Assembly (NCBI RefSeq): GCF_963678975.1
Contig: NC_089272.1
Location: forward strand, 8,662,408 to 8,726,407
From: Dysidea avara
Taxonomy: Eukaryota; Porifera; Demospongiae; Dictyoceratida; Dysideidae
Direction: 5' to 3'
Length of the DNA stretch: 64,000 nucleotides
The translations under genes were made by a program, and so were the position numbers. Each line of letters begins with the position of its first letter. The stretch's first letter is position 1. Of the stretch, positions 24,240-34,690 are shown piece by piece. The notes under the pieces were generated by a model that saw only the letters and a list, made by a program, of their open reading frames with translations, did not search any database and was not told the DNA's origin.

Positions 24240-25800
24240 TTTCCTGTCTAAAGATGGGACATCTTGACAGGACATGCCAACAAAAGATGGGACATCTTGA
24301 TGGCTGAAAATCATGAGTACAGAGCTAAAGCTTGTACCGTTTTGCAACTGCGAACATCGTAATAACATTGATATTGATAAACAGTTACGTACCCACTGAT
24401 TTTTCCTGCCTAAAGATGGGACATCTTGACAGGACTTGCCAACAAAAGATGGGACATCTTGATGGCTGAAAATCATGAGTACAGAGCTAAAGCTTGTACG
24501 GCTTTGAAACTGCGAACACCGTAATAACATATTGATAAACAGCTACGTACCCACTGATTTTTCCTGACTAAAGATGGGACATCTTGACAGGACTTTCCAA
24601 CAAAAGATGGGACATCTTGATGGCTGAAATCATGAGTACAGAGCTATAGCTTGTACCGTTTTGCAACTGCGAACATTGTAATAACATTGACATCGATAAA
24701 CAGCTACGTACCCACTGATTTTTCCTGCCTAAAGATGGGACATCTTGACAAGACTTGCCAACAAAAGATGGGACATCTTGATGGCTGAAAATCATGAGTA
24801 CACAGCCAAAGCTTGTACGGCTTTGAAACTGAAAACACCGTAATAACACTGATATTGATAAACAGCTACGTGCTCACTGATTTTTCCTGCCTAAAGATGG
24901 GACATCTTGACAGGACTTGCCAACAAAAGATGGGACATCTTGATGGCTGAAAATCATGAGTACAGAGCTAAAGCTTGTACGGCTTTGAAACTGCGAACAC
25001 CGTAATAACATATTGATAAACAGCTACGTACCCACTGATTTTTCCTGACTAAAGATGGGACATCTTGACAGGACTTTCCAACAAAAGATGGGACATCTTG
25101 ATGGCTGAAATCATGAGTACAGAGCTATAGCTTGTACCGTTTTGCAACTGCGAACATTGTAATAACATTGACATCGATAAACAGCTACGTACCCACTGAT
25201 TTTTCCTGCCTAAAGATGGGACATCTTGACAAGACTTGCCAACAAAAGATGGGACATCTTGATGGCTGAAAATCATGAGTACACAGCCAAAGCTTGTACG
25301 GCTTTGAAACTGAAAACACCGTAATAACACTGATATTGATAAACAGCTACGTGCTCACTGATTTTTCCTGCCTAAAGATGGGACATCTTGACAAGACTTG
25401 CCAACAAAAGATGGGACATCTTGATGGCTGAAAATCATGAGTACACAGCCAAAGCTTGTACGGCTTTGAAACTGAAAACACCGTAATAACACTGATATTG
25501 ATAAACAGCTACGTGCTCACTGATTTTTCCTGCCTAAAGATGGGACATCTTGACAGGACTTGCCAACAAAAGATGGGACATCTTGATGGCTGAAAATCAT
25601 GAGTACAGAGCTAAAGCTTGTACGGCTTTGAAACTGCGAACACCGTAATAACACTGATATTGATAAACAGCTATGTACCCACTGATTTTTCCTGCCTAAA
25701 GATGGGACGTCTTGACAGGACTTGCCAACAAAAGATGGGACATCTTGATGGCTGAAAATCATGAGTACAGAGCTAAAGCTTGCAGTTTATAAAACTGTGA
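24240..25800 (+). repeat. ~160-bp tandem array, ten units, with a 481-bp higher-order repeat
   Basis: Units start with AAAGATGGGACATCTTGAC at 24250, 24412, 24570, 24731, 24893, 25051, 25212, 25374, 25536 and 25698 (periods 158, 161 and 162). The block 24570-25050 is repeated with near identity at 25051-25531, a higher-order period of 481. Each unit contains AAGATGGGACATCTT twice, a perfect 6-bp inverted repeat around GGA. Minus-strand frames cross one or two units but are broken by the 158- and 161-base units, so I do not call a protein. Confidence 0.93.
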
Positions 25801-26096
25801 GCATTGTAATAACATAAAATGAGATATCTTGAAAGCTAAAAACCATGAGTACAAAGTTAATTTGTATATTATCAAACATAGAACGTCTTTGAAGTGGCCT
25901 ATTTTCTTCATTGCTTTACAGATACATATATGGAATTACGATGTGGGTTAGGTTTACACCTCTTGAGTTCACCAAAGACTTAAATACAGGTCGGCTCACC
26001 ATTTTTTTGTTCTAGTGAGGGTACGGAGAGTATACTATCTAACAGGATATCTCGTCGGATGTGTCAGTCACTCTGAGGATAGCTACATGTTAGCCG

Positions 26097-26522
26097 CTAG
26101 CTCAGTACGTCGGTAACGAAGAGACGGTTGTTTCTTCCGTTTATCGTCCAATACTTGAACACAATACAGTAGCAGAATGATAGGTACCACACGAGGTCTA
26201 AAGATTGTTCTGGAATTATTTTAACAGATGCGCACCTTTTAACTGGTGGAGGCGTGCGCACAACAAACCATCTTTGATCATCAAAATCACGTGCGGTTTC
26301 TTTTTGACGGAAGTGATTGGATACTGACGCTAAGCAGTCTAACGCAGCCGGATTGTTGAAGAAAACTAGGGTTAAACATGGCGCAACATTGGCGCTACTC
26401 AATACCAATGATTGCGACGATACTTTCATGGAATTTGGGGGTTTTTGGGTGCTTGGCAGCTGAGACGTAATGGCGCTTGACTGAGCAGATCTAGATGTGA
26501 AGGATACCATCGTGTCAAACAC
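26097..26522 (-). CDS. Hypothetical protein, 141 aa, inside the nested element
   Basis: Open minus-strand frame starting with MFDTMVSFTSRSAQSS and ending LFVTDVLS. It is Ser-rich at the N-terminus and contains a hydrophobic segment (LVWYLSFCYCIVF) near residue 115 that could be a membrane helix. No known domain. It starts just left of the region where a plus-strand spliced transcript seems to begin, so the two could share a divergent promoter at about 26525-26600. It may be a chance frame. Confidence 0.25.
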   Translation of the reverse strand: MFDTMVSFTSRSAQSSAITSQLPSTQKPPNSMKVSSQSLVLSSANVAPCLTLVFFNNPAALDCLASVSNHFRQKETARDFDDQRWFVVRTPPPVKRCASVKIIPEQSLDLVWYLSFCYCIVFKYWTINGRNNRLFVTDVLS

Positions 26523-26589
26523 CTCAGATTGTTTTCGCCAATCGATACGGTGAAATACGTATTGTTTTTAATAACTGTTTTATGTATTA

Positions 26590-27660
26590 TAACAGACATT
26601 CCGGGTAGAGAGAACTACCGTCCTAGTCTGCTTTCTTCTGTTAGAACACTAAGCTGTGTGATGGTATGTACTCTTTGGTAAGTATAGTTGTGTTTTGGTT
26701 GGTAAGCCATGGCTGTTTTGTAGTGTAGTCGCAGTTTATTGCACCGTGCCCTTAGTGGATGATTTCAGCCCAATATCTGCTATGTTGCTGGGATGCAATC
26801 GTACCATGGGCTGTTTGGCTGTCGTAAGGATTTTAGTTACCTACTATTCAAATTCATGGTAAGACTTGTTTTAGTGTAGCTTGATATAATTTAATGTGTT
26901 TCTCTGTGTACCAGTTGTCTAGCCAGCTTTCCAACAGTAGTTCAGTGCTATCAAATGATTTTGCCTTTATCTTTTAGGATTTCCTACAAGATATTTTACA
27001 GCATTAGCATCTCAATGGAATTTCCTTGCCACTACTTGCAATAAGCTGTCAAGTACTCAATAACTGAAACACCAGAGACTGTTAACAGAATCCTATGGCA
27101 TTAAGCCAGTCTTTGGAAGCCAGATTGTTGCAAGCTGATCGTAGCAGTATGATGACCCCTCTGGCACATGATGGCAGACATCAACCACAAAACAAACTCT
27201 TTACCTTACCCAGAAACTTCTAATGGATATTCCACTTTCTGCTAACGTCAAAGTCAACTTGTAAACAGTGGTAGCTGATGGACACGTGACTATGGTACGT
27301 GCTGATAGTGTGTAACTATTTTCTTTCCATTATGTATAGGCTTTTTCCAGGTGTTGTCGTGTTTGCAACAAAGAACTATTCACACAAGTAGTGTTCACAT
27401 CTGGTACTTTGGCATGTGCTAGGTTAGTGTATAGTAATGTGCAGTTTGTGATACACTGTAATGTATGTTTTTCTTCAGGTTGAACTTGCTTTGCTTCGAA
27501 CAGTTATTCAAGGTACATGTGTAGTGTGTAGCTGCATCATCTTACTTTTGTTATTGACAGAACTGGAACGTTGGAGTGCATGGAGCTAAGAATGTTATGT
27601 AAAAGAATGAACAAGACATTTTTATTTTTATTGTGGAATTTATGCATTTTAAATTATGCT
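26590..27660 (+). ncRNA. Candidate spliced non-coding RNA, about six exons
   Basis: A consistent series of GT-AG boundaries on the plus strand: exon ends at 26663 (GATG|GTATGT), 26823 (GTC|GTAAGG), 27294 (TATG|GTACGT), 27422 and 27512, with acceptors before 26729, 26978, 27340, 27479 and 27561 (several with good T-rich tracts, e.g. ATCTTTTAG and TTCTTCAG). Exon 2 is open in one frame, but the third exon has stops in all frames, so no long protein results. It lies inside the nested hAT-like element and may be captured host sequence. The boundaries are predictions by eye. Confidence 0.35.
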
Positions 27661-27689
27661 CTCACGTGACAAAAACTGAATTCATTATC

Positions 27690-27950
27690 GGACACAGCGG
27701 CCCGCGCGTAGGATCCAGCGTGACCCTTTAGGCTCATTGGCGGACATCGGATAGGTGCTTACGGAGAACTAGGCGGTTTATTGATGGCACCGTACGGATT
27801 TCATCGCGGGTGAGACGCGTACATCCGCGTACAAGTGGTCCCAAACGGGGTACTAACAGTAGTCCGCGTACGCCTACGCGGATAACCGCATCTCAACCGT
27901 CTGCTCCCACTATGCGGTGTCTAATCCCCTTGGTACGTTGTCCGCAATCA
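27690..27950. other. GC-rich island near the right end of the nested element
   Basis: Matches the composition of 21782-22000, with repeated CGCGTA, CGCGGAT and TCCGCG words. It ends ~160 bases from the right terminus at 28111. Confidence 0.4.
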
Positions 27951-30198
27951 AGGTGCGTTATTGCAGTGTTTCCCATTGGCTTTCTATACTTCTGAATACA
28001 GTGTGAATGATTCCAGTTTCTGGTATCAATATAGTACTGTGAGTCCAAGAGGGCAAGGGAAGGGCCAGGGGGGGCACAGCACCCCTTGGCCCCCCCTCAG
28101 ATCCGCCTATGTTTGGAGCTGTCTGAAGAGTCGCGTAAGAGATATGATGAGAAGATAGATTTACTTGGTGGTGTAGATCCATACTTTCGTATGGACGCTA
28201 AATCCACAAGTAGTGCTGTTGAATGGATGGATTGGCCAGATGTTATGCATGGAGATATCTTCAACTATCTAATCCTCACGCCAGGCTACACATTTGAGCA
28301 GCTATTGGCCTACAAGAGTCTAGATGGATATAACTTCTTCATAAATGGATGGGTCACAAACGTTGTTGTAACACATCTGAACATACAACCAAGAAGTTTT
28401 TTGTTCACTGCAGCTGTAAAGCACTCTCAGAAGCTTTCTTTACCATCATTACAGGTCTGGGTAGCCATTAAGCCATGTGGAGAAGTAATGTGTGCACATT
28501 GTACGTGCATGGCTGGAGTAGGGGAAGTGTGTTCACATGTAGCAGCAGTCCTGTTTGCTGCTGAAGGTAATACCTTAATCAAGAGGCAGTTCAGTGTCAC
28601 ATCCTTGCCATGTTCTTGGTTACCTGCCAAGTTTAAATTTGTTTCATTTAGTAAGGTCGCTGATATTGACTTTAAAACACCGAACCAAAAAAGGAAAGTA
28701 GCTTTAAGAACTAGTGAACCTGAGCCTAAGAGAAAGGCATTTACATTTGCACCACCTACAGACACTGACCTATCTGTGCTTCATTCCCAGTTGTCTACCA
28801 CTAGTGGGAATCCTGTTATGCTGTCCCATACTGAAGGCTTTAGTGACCCTTACATACCAACTGCTAGATTACCCAATTTTCCTAAGTCGCTGACTGAGCT
28901 TTTTGACCCCAATACCATTGCACTGGCATACCCTGAGCTACTACAAAAGTGTGATGAAGTCTATGACAATCTGTTTATCACTGCAGATCAGGCTGAGTTA
29001 GTAGAAAGGCATACCAGAAAGCAATCAAGTTCACGAGTCTGGTTTCAGCAAAGAGCTGGACGTGTCACAGCTTCCAAATTGAAGAATGTCCTAAGTACAA
29101 ACATTTCACAACCATCAACATCACTGATTAAGTCCATTTGCTATCCAGACAAGCAGAGGTTTACTTCTGCAGCATGCTCATATGGATGCAAGCATGAAGA
29201 TGCAGCTCGGAATGAATATATGTATGAAATGAAGAAAAAGCACTCAGATTTTAAAATTTCTGAAGTTGGCTTAGTGCTGCACCCACTGTATCCATTCCTT
29301 GGTGCCACTCCTGATGGTTTAGTAAGCTGTAGCTGTCATGGTGATGGCACACTTGAGATAAAATGCCCGTATTCCGGTAGAGAAAAGGATCTGGAACAGG
29401 TTGCAGAGGAGAACTCGAACTTTTTTTTTGGTGCAAGATGACGATGGAATTTTAAGGTTAAAGGAGACACACCAATATTACTACCAGGTACAGATGCAGA
29501 TGAAGTTTTGCAATGTACAATACTGTGATTTTGTAGTATGGAACAAGGATGTCTGGATTAATCAAAGAATTGAGCTAAAGAGTGAATTTATTGACGATGC
29601 CATTTCTAGAACTGAATCATTTATACAGTTAGGAATTCTTCCTGAACTTGTTGGAAAATGGTACACCAATCCTGGCAAGTCATCACACACCGAACAGCTA
29701 CTGAATGATGATACTGAGTCTACTGATCAGGTTGTTGTCGATGAAATATCTTGTGAGGACAGTGATTTTGTGGAAAGCCTGGGAGTCACAGGTGTGGAGA
29801 ACCAGGAAGTTATGGAGATCCAGCCAACTACAGACAGCCAGCAATTTGTGAATAGTGATGACAGAGAATCTAGTGACCAAGATGAGCAGTGGTGTTATTG
29901 CGGAAAGGGCGAGTCAGAGGGTAGTATGATCGGTTGTGACAATGATGCTTGTCCCAGACAATGGTTTCACTTGTCATGCTTGCACTTGACTCTAGATCAA
30001 GTACCCAAAGGGAAGTGGTATTGTCCTGAATGTAGACATAAGAAAACACAAAAGTAATGTTTTGTACTTGTGTACTAAATATGGCTATATATTGTTGCAG
30101 ATTATACCATATACTGCATGCATACAGTATGTAATTAAATTCTGAAATGATCATATCATACACTATATGAATTTTTATTCTGGCAAATTAATATACAT

Positions 30199-31719
30199 TT
30201 AATCAGGTGATACAACAGAATCACAGCAATTACACAAAGCACAACATATAGTTAATATTTTATCTATTGTTGATAATTGTTCAGTGTCATCACAAGTTAA
30301 CATACATATAGGTAATGTAGACTGAAGTATAGTATATTTTTGCCTCACCATGCCAATAACTCTTTCTACATGAATACGGACCCTTGAAAGCCTACGTGCA
30401 GCATCCACTTCAATCTTGGTCAACTGCTTCTTGCCCCTTGTGAAAGGGGGCAATTTTACCTCAGCACAATACAATCCAATTGACTCTTGAATTGTAAACC
30501 CACGATCAGCTAAAACAACATCACCTGGTAGTAACTTGCTTAGTAACCCAGAGTTCTCAGTTATGTGAACATCAGAGGTTCTTCCTCCCCATCCTTGAGA
30601 TATAAAAGCAATAGATCCTTGAGGAGTAATTCCTATGAGATATTTCACAGTATTGTGATGTTTGTAGTTTGACCAAGTCTGAGCCCGTGCTGGAAGAGAT
30701 GTAGGGCGTTCAATAAAAATCTCAAAGCAGTCAATTATTACCACACATTTCTGGAAGTGTTTCCGGAACTCAGTTGGCATTGTTTTTATCAATTCACCCC
30801 TTTCTGGCCACTGTATCAAATAGGATAGTTTGGTATATAAAACATTCATCCATCTGCTAAAATATCTAGATATGGTGGATTGACACACACCAAATCGATA
30901 AGATAAATCTTGATCACCCAGGTTCAGGCGGAGTTTCATTAACGCAATGAAAAACTGCTCAAATGGAGTTTTCTTACCACCTGAAAAACAGTCTGGCAAT
31001 CCTTTTGAAACAAAATCAAAAATAATCTTCAAAACTTCATATGATGGTAGGCCAGTGTAGTACTTAACTCTTTTGTCATCATTCTTTAATACCGCTTCTT
31101 TTATACCAGTTCTGGATTTATAGTCATCAATCACAGTTTGTAGAATCTTATTTTGCGTTGTAAGATCTTCAACTTGTTTCTCTAACTTCTTCACACGCTC
31201 CTTCAATTCCCAACATTCCTTGGATTTTGTGGCTTGCTCAAAGTAACTTTGCAAAGTAATACCACTATTGGCTTTCTTCAGTTTCTTGCCATGCCCAGTT
31301 CTAATTGATGCTGCAGTCATTACTTGACTGTTAACTGATGGTACATTACTACTAGTTTTTGCATTAGCCTCACCTAATGGCTCTACTCGCTGGGTGGAAT
31401 TCTCACTTCTCTTCCTCTTAGTAGCTTTCCTTCTCTCATACCTACTTAAACTTTCCTCCAACTTCCGTTTCTGTGGCGAAGAAACATGCTGAAAAACACT
31501 TGGAACATAGTCGGGAGATAAAGGATCGCTACTTTTTTCACCTGAGATAAAATGTTCACTACAAATCCAAGTATTTTGCGTGGGCTCCCAACGTTCACGA
31601 CGAATTGCACTAATCCATCTTGCTCTTGTTTCAGGCTCCGGTGGAAATTTATACCAATGAATTCCATTCCCTTTCACAAAGACATTGTGACAGCCAACAG
31701 CGCAGCAGCTCTTTACCAT
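30199..31719 (-). CDS. THAP-domain DDE transposase (ISL2EU), intact
   Basis: 506 residues from the ATG at 31719. Residues ~1-90 are a THAP zinc finger: CCAVGCHNV, a conserved W, then CSEHF, closing with the DYVPSVF motif. A helical, probably coiled-coil segment follows at ~165-205 ([15 protein letters not shown]). Next is a helix-turn-helix (~255-300, [16 protein letters not shown]). The DDE_Tnp_4-type catalytic core runs to the end, with candidate acidic residues in [16 protein letters not shown] and HVERVIG. By family knowledge it binds the element ends through THAP and cuts and pastes the element in the nucleus. It faces the YqaJ gene tail to tail, and an AATAAA signal lies ~20 bases after the stop. 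No break is seen, so it could act on other copies. Confidence 0.93.
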   Translation of the reverse strand: MVKSCCAVGCHNVFVKGNGIHWYKFPPEPETRARWISAIRRERWEPTQNTWICSEHFISGEKSSDPLSPDYVPSVFQHVSSPQKRKLEESLSRYERRKATKRKRSENSTQRVEPLGEANAKTSSNVPSVNSQVMTAASIRTGHGKKLKKANSGITLQSYFEQATKSKECWELKERVKKLEKQVEDLTTQNKILQTVIDDYKSRTGIKEAVLKNDDKRVKYYTGLPSYEVLKIIFDFVSKGLPDCFSGGKKTPFEQFFIALMKLRLNLGDQDLSYRFGVCQSTISRYFSRWMNVLYTKLSYLIQWPERGELIKTMPTEFRKHFQKCVVIIDCFEIFIERPTSLPARAQTWSNYKHHNTVKYLIGITPQGSIAFISQGWGGRTSDVHITENSGLLSKLLPGDVVLADRGFTIQESIGLYCAEVKLPPFTRGKKQLTKIEVDAARRLSRVRIHVERVIGMVRQKYTILQSTLPICMLTCDDTEQLSTIDKILTICCALCNCCDSVVSPD

Positions 31720-31842
31720 ATCCTTTGTTGCTGGGTAGATCTATAATATAATCTATGGTGTTAGCTACTTAGTGCAAAAACACTTCGTGGGGCCACGCCT
31801 ATGCCACACCGACTAGTTAACAACTTGAATTAGCAAGTCCAC

Positions 31843-31963
31843 AGAAACCCTACAACACTACAACAAAACACTATACAATGCACCTGCCGTAACCTAGCGA
31901 TTTTCCACTCCTAATTACGGAGAATTATACGCATGCGTAAGGCCACGCCCCTTGCATACTCTC
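31843..31963 (-). repeat. Right terminal inverted repeat of the ISL2EU element
   Basis: Reverse complement of 21106-21225 with few differences. The ACGCATGCGT palindrome is retained at 31930-31939. Confidence 0.93.
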
Positions 31964-31999
31964 TATATGGTCACTCGTCGGCGCGTTGGAGTTGATCGC

Positions 32000-32138
32000 A
32001 ATCACAAGCACGTAGTGACGCTTCTGTGTAACCTTTATTTGGTGACCTGATTTATAACTTTATGAGGTTTGGCACACGTAGTACTACTAGACTACTAAAC
32101 AGCGGAGTGGACGATTGCTAAGGTGGCTAGTATGGAAG
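32000..32138 (+). other. Candidate first exon of a host gene beside the transposon
   Basis: Moderately GC-rich leader followed by ATGGAAG|GTACGT (ATG at 32132, strong donor at 32139), giving a phase-1 first intron. The exons at 36508 and 38341 on the same strand also use phase 1, so they could belong together, but nothing else links them. The transposon ends only ~170 bases upstream. Confidence 0.3.
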
Positions 32139-32247
32139 GTACGTGCGTATCGAATGTACGGATTACACTGACGAGCTTGTCACTTTGTGTGTTTCAATGC
32201 TAAGTACGTTAGGCCACTTTGTAGTGATTTAGCCTCGGATTTACCTA

Positions 32248-32725
32248 GGGGTTGCCTTTTTAAGGCGTGGTCGTTTTCCCGTAAATTTTCCACATACTTT
32301 CCGAGTTCGCTAAGTCAAAAATGTATTACGGCTATTGGAGAAAATGAACGTTTTGGTTAACTTTAGCAAGCAAGAGTTAGCCAGCCTTCAGAACAGAAAG
32401 TATGTTATAGAGAAAAGTTCGAGCTATAACATATCCAGCGTGTAAGGTGATGGCTGAGCGAGAAGATGATTTTCTCTCAATCTCGGATTTTTGGAAAGCG
32501 ATAAAACTCGCTGAAAACATTCTTTGTAAGACTTTGCTACTACTTAGAATGATAGACTGGATGATTTTAACTCACCTTGTACCTTTGAAGAATCAAAAAC
32601 GTTTGTCAAACTATTTTAAAAAATGGGTTTTTTGTTGACTTCTTGACCAACATTGTAATCATGCGTAAAACGGAAAGTCGCGTTTTCTCGCGTTACACAA
32701 GGGACACGCCCTAAATAGGCAACCC
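32248..32725. mobile_element. MITE with GGGTTGCCTTTTTAAGGCGTG ends
   Basis: About 480 bases with 22-base terminal inverted repeats (GGGTTGCCTTTTTAAGGCG against the complement of CGCCCTAAATAGGCAACCC). No transposase. Superfamily unclear, as no target duplication could be fixed. Confidence 0.6.
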
Positions 32726-33227
32726 GTCTATAAGTAAAAGTTTTTTTTCATGCAGTAGCTTTTGCTTTTCAAGAGATTTATGTCAACATCAGAAACAAAA
32801 TTGATACATTTTCCTAAATGCCCACTCCTGGCCCCACTGTTATTTGCTATCATTTATACTAATGAACTGACAAAACTCTACAAAATCGAGCCCGTACACA
32901 ATGGCCCAGAGAAGCAAAATGATTCAGATGGCAAATTCCCCACATCTCAGTGGGGGAACTGACATTTTGTTGGTATATCCCCCTGTTTAGCCTGTAATGG
33001 TAATAAAAATGATAGGTGCATAAACAGTAAGCTTACACTGGTTGCAAATGCCTAAGCTGGGGTGACAAATCCTCTGACAATCCTCAACTGCTGTCCATAT
33101 AATTTAAGAGAACAGTTACATGAGGTATTTTTACAACTGGCATGGGTGTCCTGGTCAACTGAGTAGGTTTGACTATGTATAAGGACTTCACATTGTGCGT
33201 GTGTGTGTGTGTGTGAGAGAGAGAGAG

Positions 33228-33595
33228 TGGCAGCATAGCCAAGTGACTATAGCATTGGCCTGGAAATCAAAAGAGGTTCCCAGTTCGATGCTTGGTTTTG
33301 CCAAATTTGTGTTATTTCCTTGAACAAGAAACTTTACTCACATTGCTCCAGTCTATCCAGCTGTTAAATGGGTACCTGGTGGCCTGGTGTCAACTGGAGA
33401 AGCAGCCCACCTAGGTGTAACATCAATGGGTACCTGCATGGTATTAACTGGGGAAGCAAATGCCAACTGTACAGTGGGTGAAGGTCCAGTTGGAGCACCA
33501 CAGGTATCCCAGTGCTGGTTCACTGGGTAGGCACAACCATGCTAGCACTATAGCTGAAGGCTTTGCTGCGTGTGTGTTGTGTGTGTGTGGCACTA
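33228..33595 (+). mobile_element. tRNA-derived SINE
   Basis: The head (33228-33302) looks like a decayed tRNA with an A box (TAGCCAAGTGAC) and a B box (AGTTCGATGC), following a GT/GA microsatellite. The body contains CCTTGAACAAGAAACTTTAC and CATTGCTCCAG, which resembles the conserved central domain shared by many animal SINEs. The tail continues to about 33595. It is not a working tRNA gene, because the stems are not complementary enough. Confidence 0.6.
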
Positions 33596-33809
33596 GACCA
33601 AGACCATGCCAAGACTGAGACTATGTCTGGCTGATGCATCCTGGTGATAAAAATTGTACATAAATACAATAATTATTTTACAATCACAACAGCTCTGTAC
33701 TCTAATTACAACTATATATATAATATACGTCATATAAGGCCAAAGTCAATGCAGGCATAGTCTCAGTCTCAGACCAAGACTATCCCTAATTAAGTTATAC
33801 CAAACCAAT

Positions 33810-33910
33810 ACTGCCAAGGTGCCAGGATGGAGTTGTGAAGCTGGTTTTTGGATGAATTGTTTTGGCTAGGAAAACCCAAATCTCCAAGATCCCTAATAAT
33901 AAAGTACTAC
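33810..33910 (+). repeat. Repeat family R, 3' fragment
   Basis: Matches 15850-15950: an AACCAATACTGCCAAGGTG track, then GGCTAGGAAAACCC and GATCCCTAATA. Confidence 0.55.
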
Positions 33911-34059
33911 CATACTGTTTGAGATGAGAGAGCCCTTTGGTAATTTTTTAACTACCTTCAACTCTACTCATTCTGAAAGACAATTGGTGGTTAGTTTCAG
34001 TAGCTATTTGGATTGTAAAATGGTGAGGATAAATGGTTTGGTCAAACAGTATACCATGT

Positions 34060-34517
34060 CAGCGTTGAAACCGGGTCGGATCATCCGGGTCAACCTGGTC
34101 ACATTTTCTCCGGGTCTGACCCGAATTGGATCACGTGAGAAACGAAATTGTTCGTTTGACGATGTGGAAACTTATAAACGCTATCGCGTAGCTCTTTCGT
34201 GAGCCACGCCCGCTTATCACGTTACAAACATATGCTCAGCCACGCCCATTTATTAGTAAGTGCAGTATGTAGCAGGAAACTGAGGGTATCTATGGTGAGG
34301 GTTAGCTATTGTCAGTAGGTTACCTTTTTTTTTTTTTTTTTTTGGTCTTTAACCTACAGCTAGGCTGAAGTTGCAATTCTAAAAGTCTGGATCCGCCCCT
34401 GTTTACTCAACACGAATCGAACGCTCGAAGCATAGCTCTTATCACACGCCTCGGCTTTAATTAATCCGGGTCAGTGGGTCATCCGGGTCAGCAGTAGTGA
34501 CCCGGTTTCAACGCTGT
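34060..34517. mobile_element. hAT MITE with CAGCGTTGAAACCGGGTC ends
   Basis: Perfect 18-base terminal inverted repeats and a perfect 8-bp target duplication TACCATGT (34052-34059, 34518-34525). The larger relative at 59494-60575 has the same ends. Near each end CCGGGTC words repeat. No coding region. Between ~34262 and 34401 it has taken in the right half of a different MITE ending GTCTGGATCCGCCCCTG. Confidence 0.88.
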
Positions 34518-34532
34518 ACCATGTACCATAGC

Positions 34533-34690
34533 AGGGGCGGATCCAGACTTATAGAAAGGGGAGGTCAAAAATGAACTGAGGCACTACATTGTCTCTGGTT
34601 TGATAAGGTGAGACCAAAAAAAAAAAAAAAAAAGGTCACAGCCAGCTGACAATAGCTGCCCACCTCACCAACCACACATTTATAGCTGAT
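34533..34690. mobile_element. hAT MITE fragment, CAGGGGCGGATCCAGAC end
   Basis: Begins with CAGGGGCGGATCCAGAC and contains TACATTGTCTCTGG and GACAATAGCTGCCCACC as in the complete copy at 37215-37549. A poly-A run is at 34617-34634. The other end is missing. It starts 16 bases after the previous element. Confidence 0.7.

Larger units (their letters stand above)
21301..28111. mobile_element. 6.8-kb hAT-like element nested in the YqaJ gene
   Basis: Flanked by a perfect 8-bp duplication TTTGGAGC (21293-21300 and 28112-28119). The ends are CATAGGCGGATCT and its complement AGATCCGCCTATG, followed on both sides by G-rich subterminal sequence. The 8-bp duplication and short CA...TG ends fit the hAT superfamily; the GGCGGATC core resembles the CAGGGGCGGATC ends of MITEs at 34533 and 37215. 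No hAT transposase is found inside. The cargo is non-coding: GC-rich islands near each end, a 27-bp and a 160-bp tandem array, and a spliced-looking transcript. It is therefore a large non-autonomous or compound element. Confidence 0.87.
21264..30057 (+). pseudogene. SWIM-YqaJ-PHD accessory protein of the ISL2EU element, split by an insertion and frameshifted
   Basis: The start ATG is at 21264. Twelve codons follow before a 6.8-kb hAT-like insert. The frame resumes exactly after the duplicated 8 bases, at 28120. Order of domains: a SWIM zinc finger (CAHCTCMAGVGEVCSH, around 28500), then a YqaJ-type nuclease fold with GATPDG, LEIKCP and, after the frameshift, YYYQVQMQM, matching the D/ExK/Q active-site pattern of phage-derived YqaJ exonucleases. 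It ends with an ING-like PHD finger (29885-30040; GSMIGCDNDACP, QWFHLSC, PKGKWYCPEC). A run of nine T at 29421-29429 shifts the frame; eight would keep it open. In ISL2EU elements such a protein accompanies the transposase. Its exact job is not established. Broken twice here, so not functional as it stands, unless the T run is a sequencing error and the insert is excised. Confidence 0.88.
21106..31963. mobile_element. ISL2EU-type DNA transposon (PIF/Harbinger-related), carrying a nested hAT element
   Basis: The ends are a ~120-base inverted repeat starting GAGAGTATGCAAGGGGCGTG and are nearly identical (a few differences around base 90). TATA flanks both ends, so the target duplication may be TA or TATA. 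Inside are two convergent genes: a YqaJ-type protein on the plus strand and a THAP-DDE transposase on the minus strand, separated by 141 bases. That two-gene content is the known hallmark of ISL2EU elements. Without the nested insert (6811 bp plus the 8-bp duplication) the element is about 4.0 kb. The high similarity of the ends and the intact transposase suggest a fairly young copy. Confidence 0.9.

Noticed and set aside
24195-25762. Series of 81-111 aa minus-strand frames with the same repeated peptide
   Set aside because: They follow the 160-bp tandem repeat and are broken wherever a unit is 158 or 161 bases. No start context or domain.
28427-28765. 112-codon minus-strand frame
   Set aside because: Antisense to the SWIM region of the YqaJ gene. 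No domain of its own.
33228-33302. tRNA gene
   Set aside because: A and B boxes are recognisable but arms do not pair properly and a SINE body follows.
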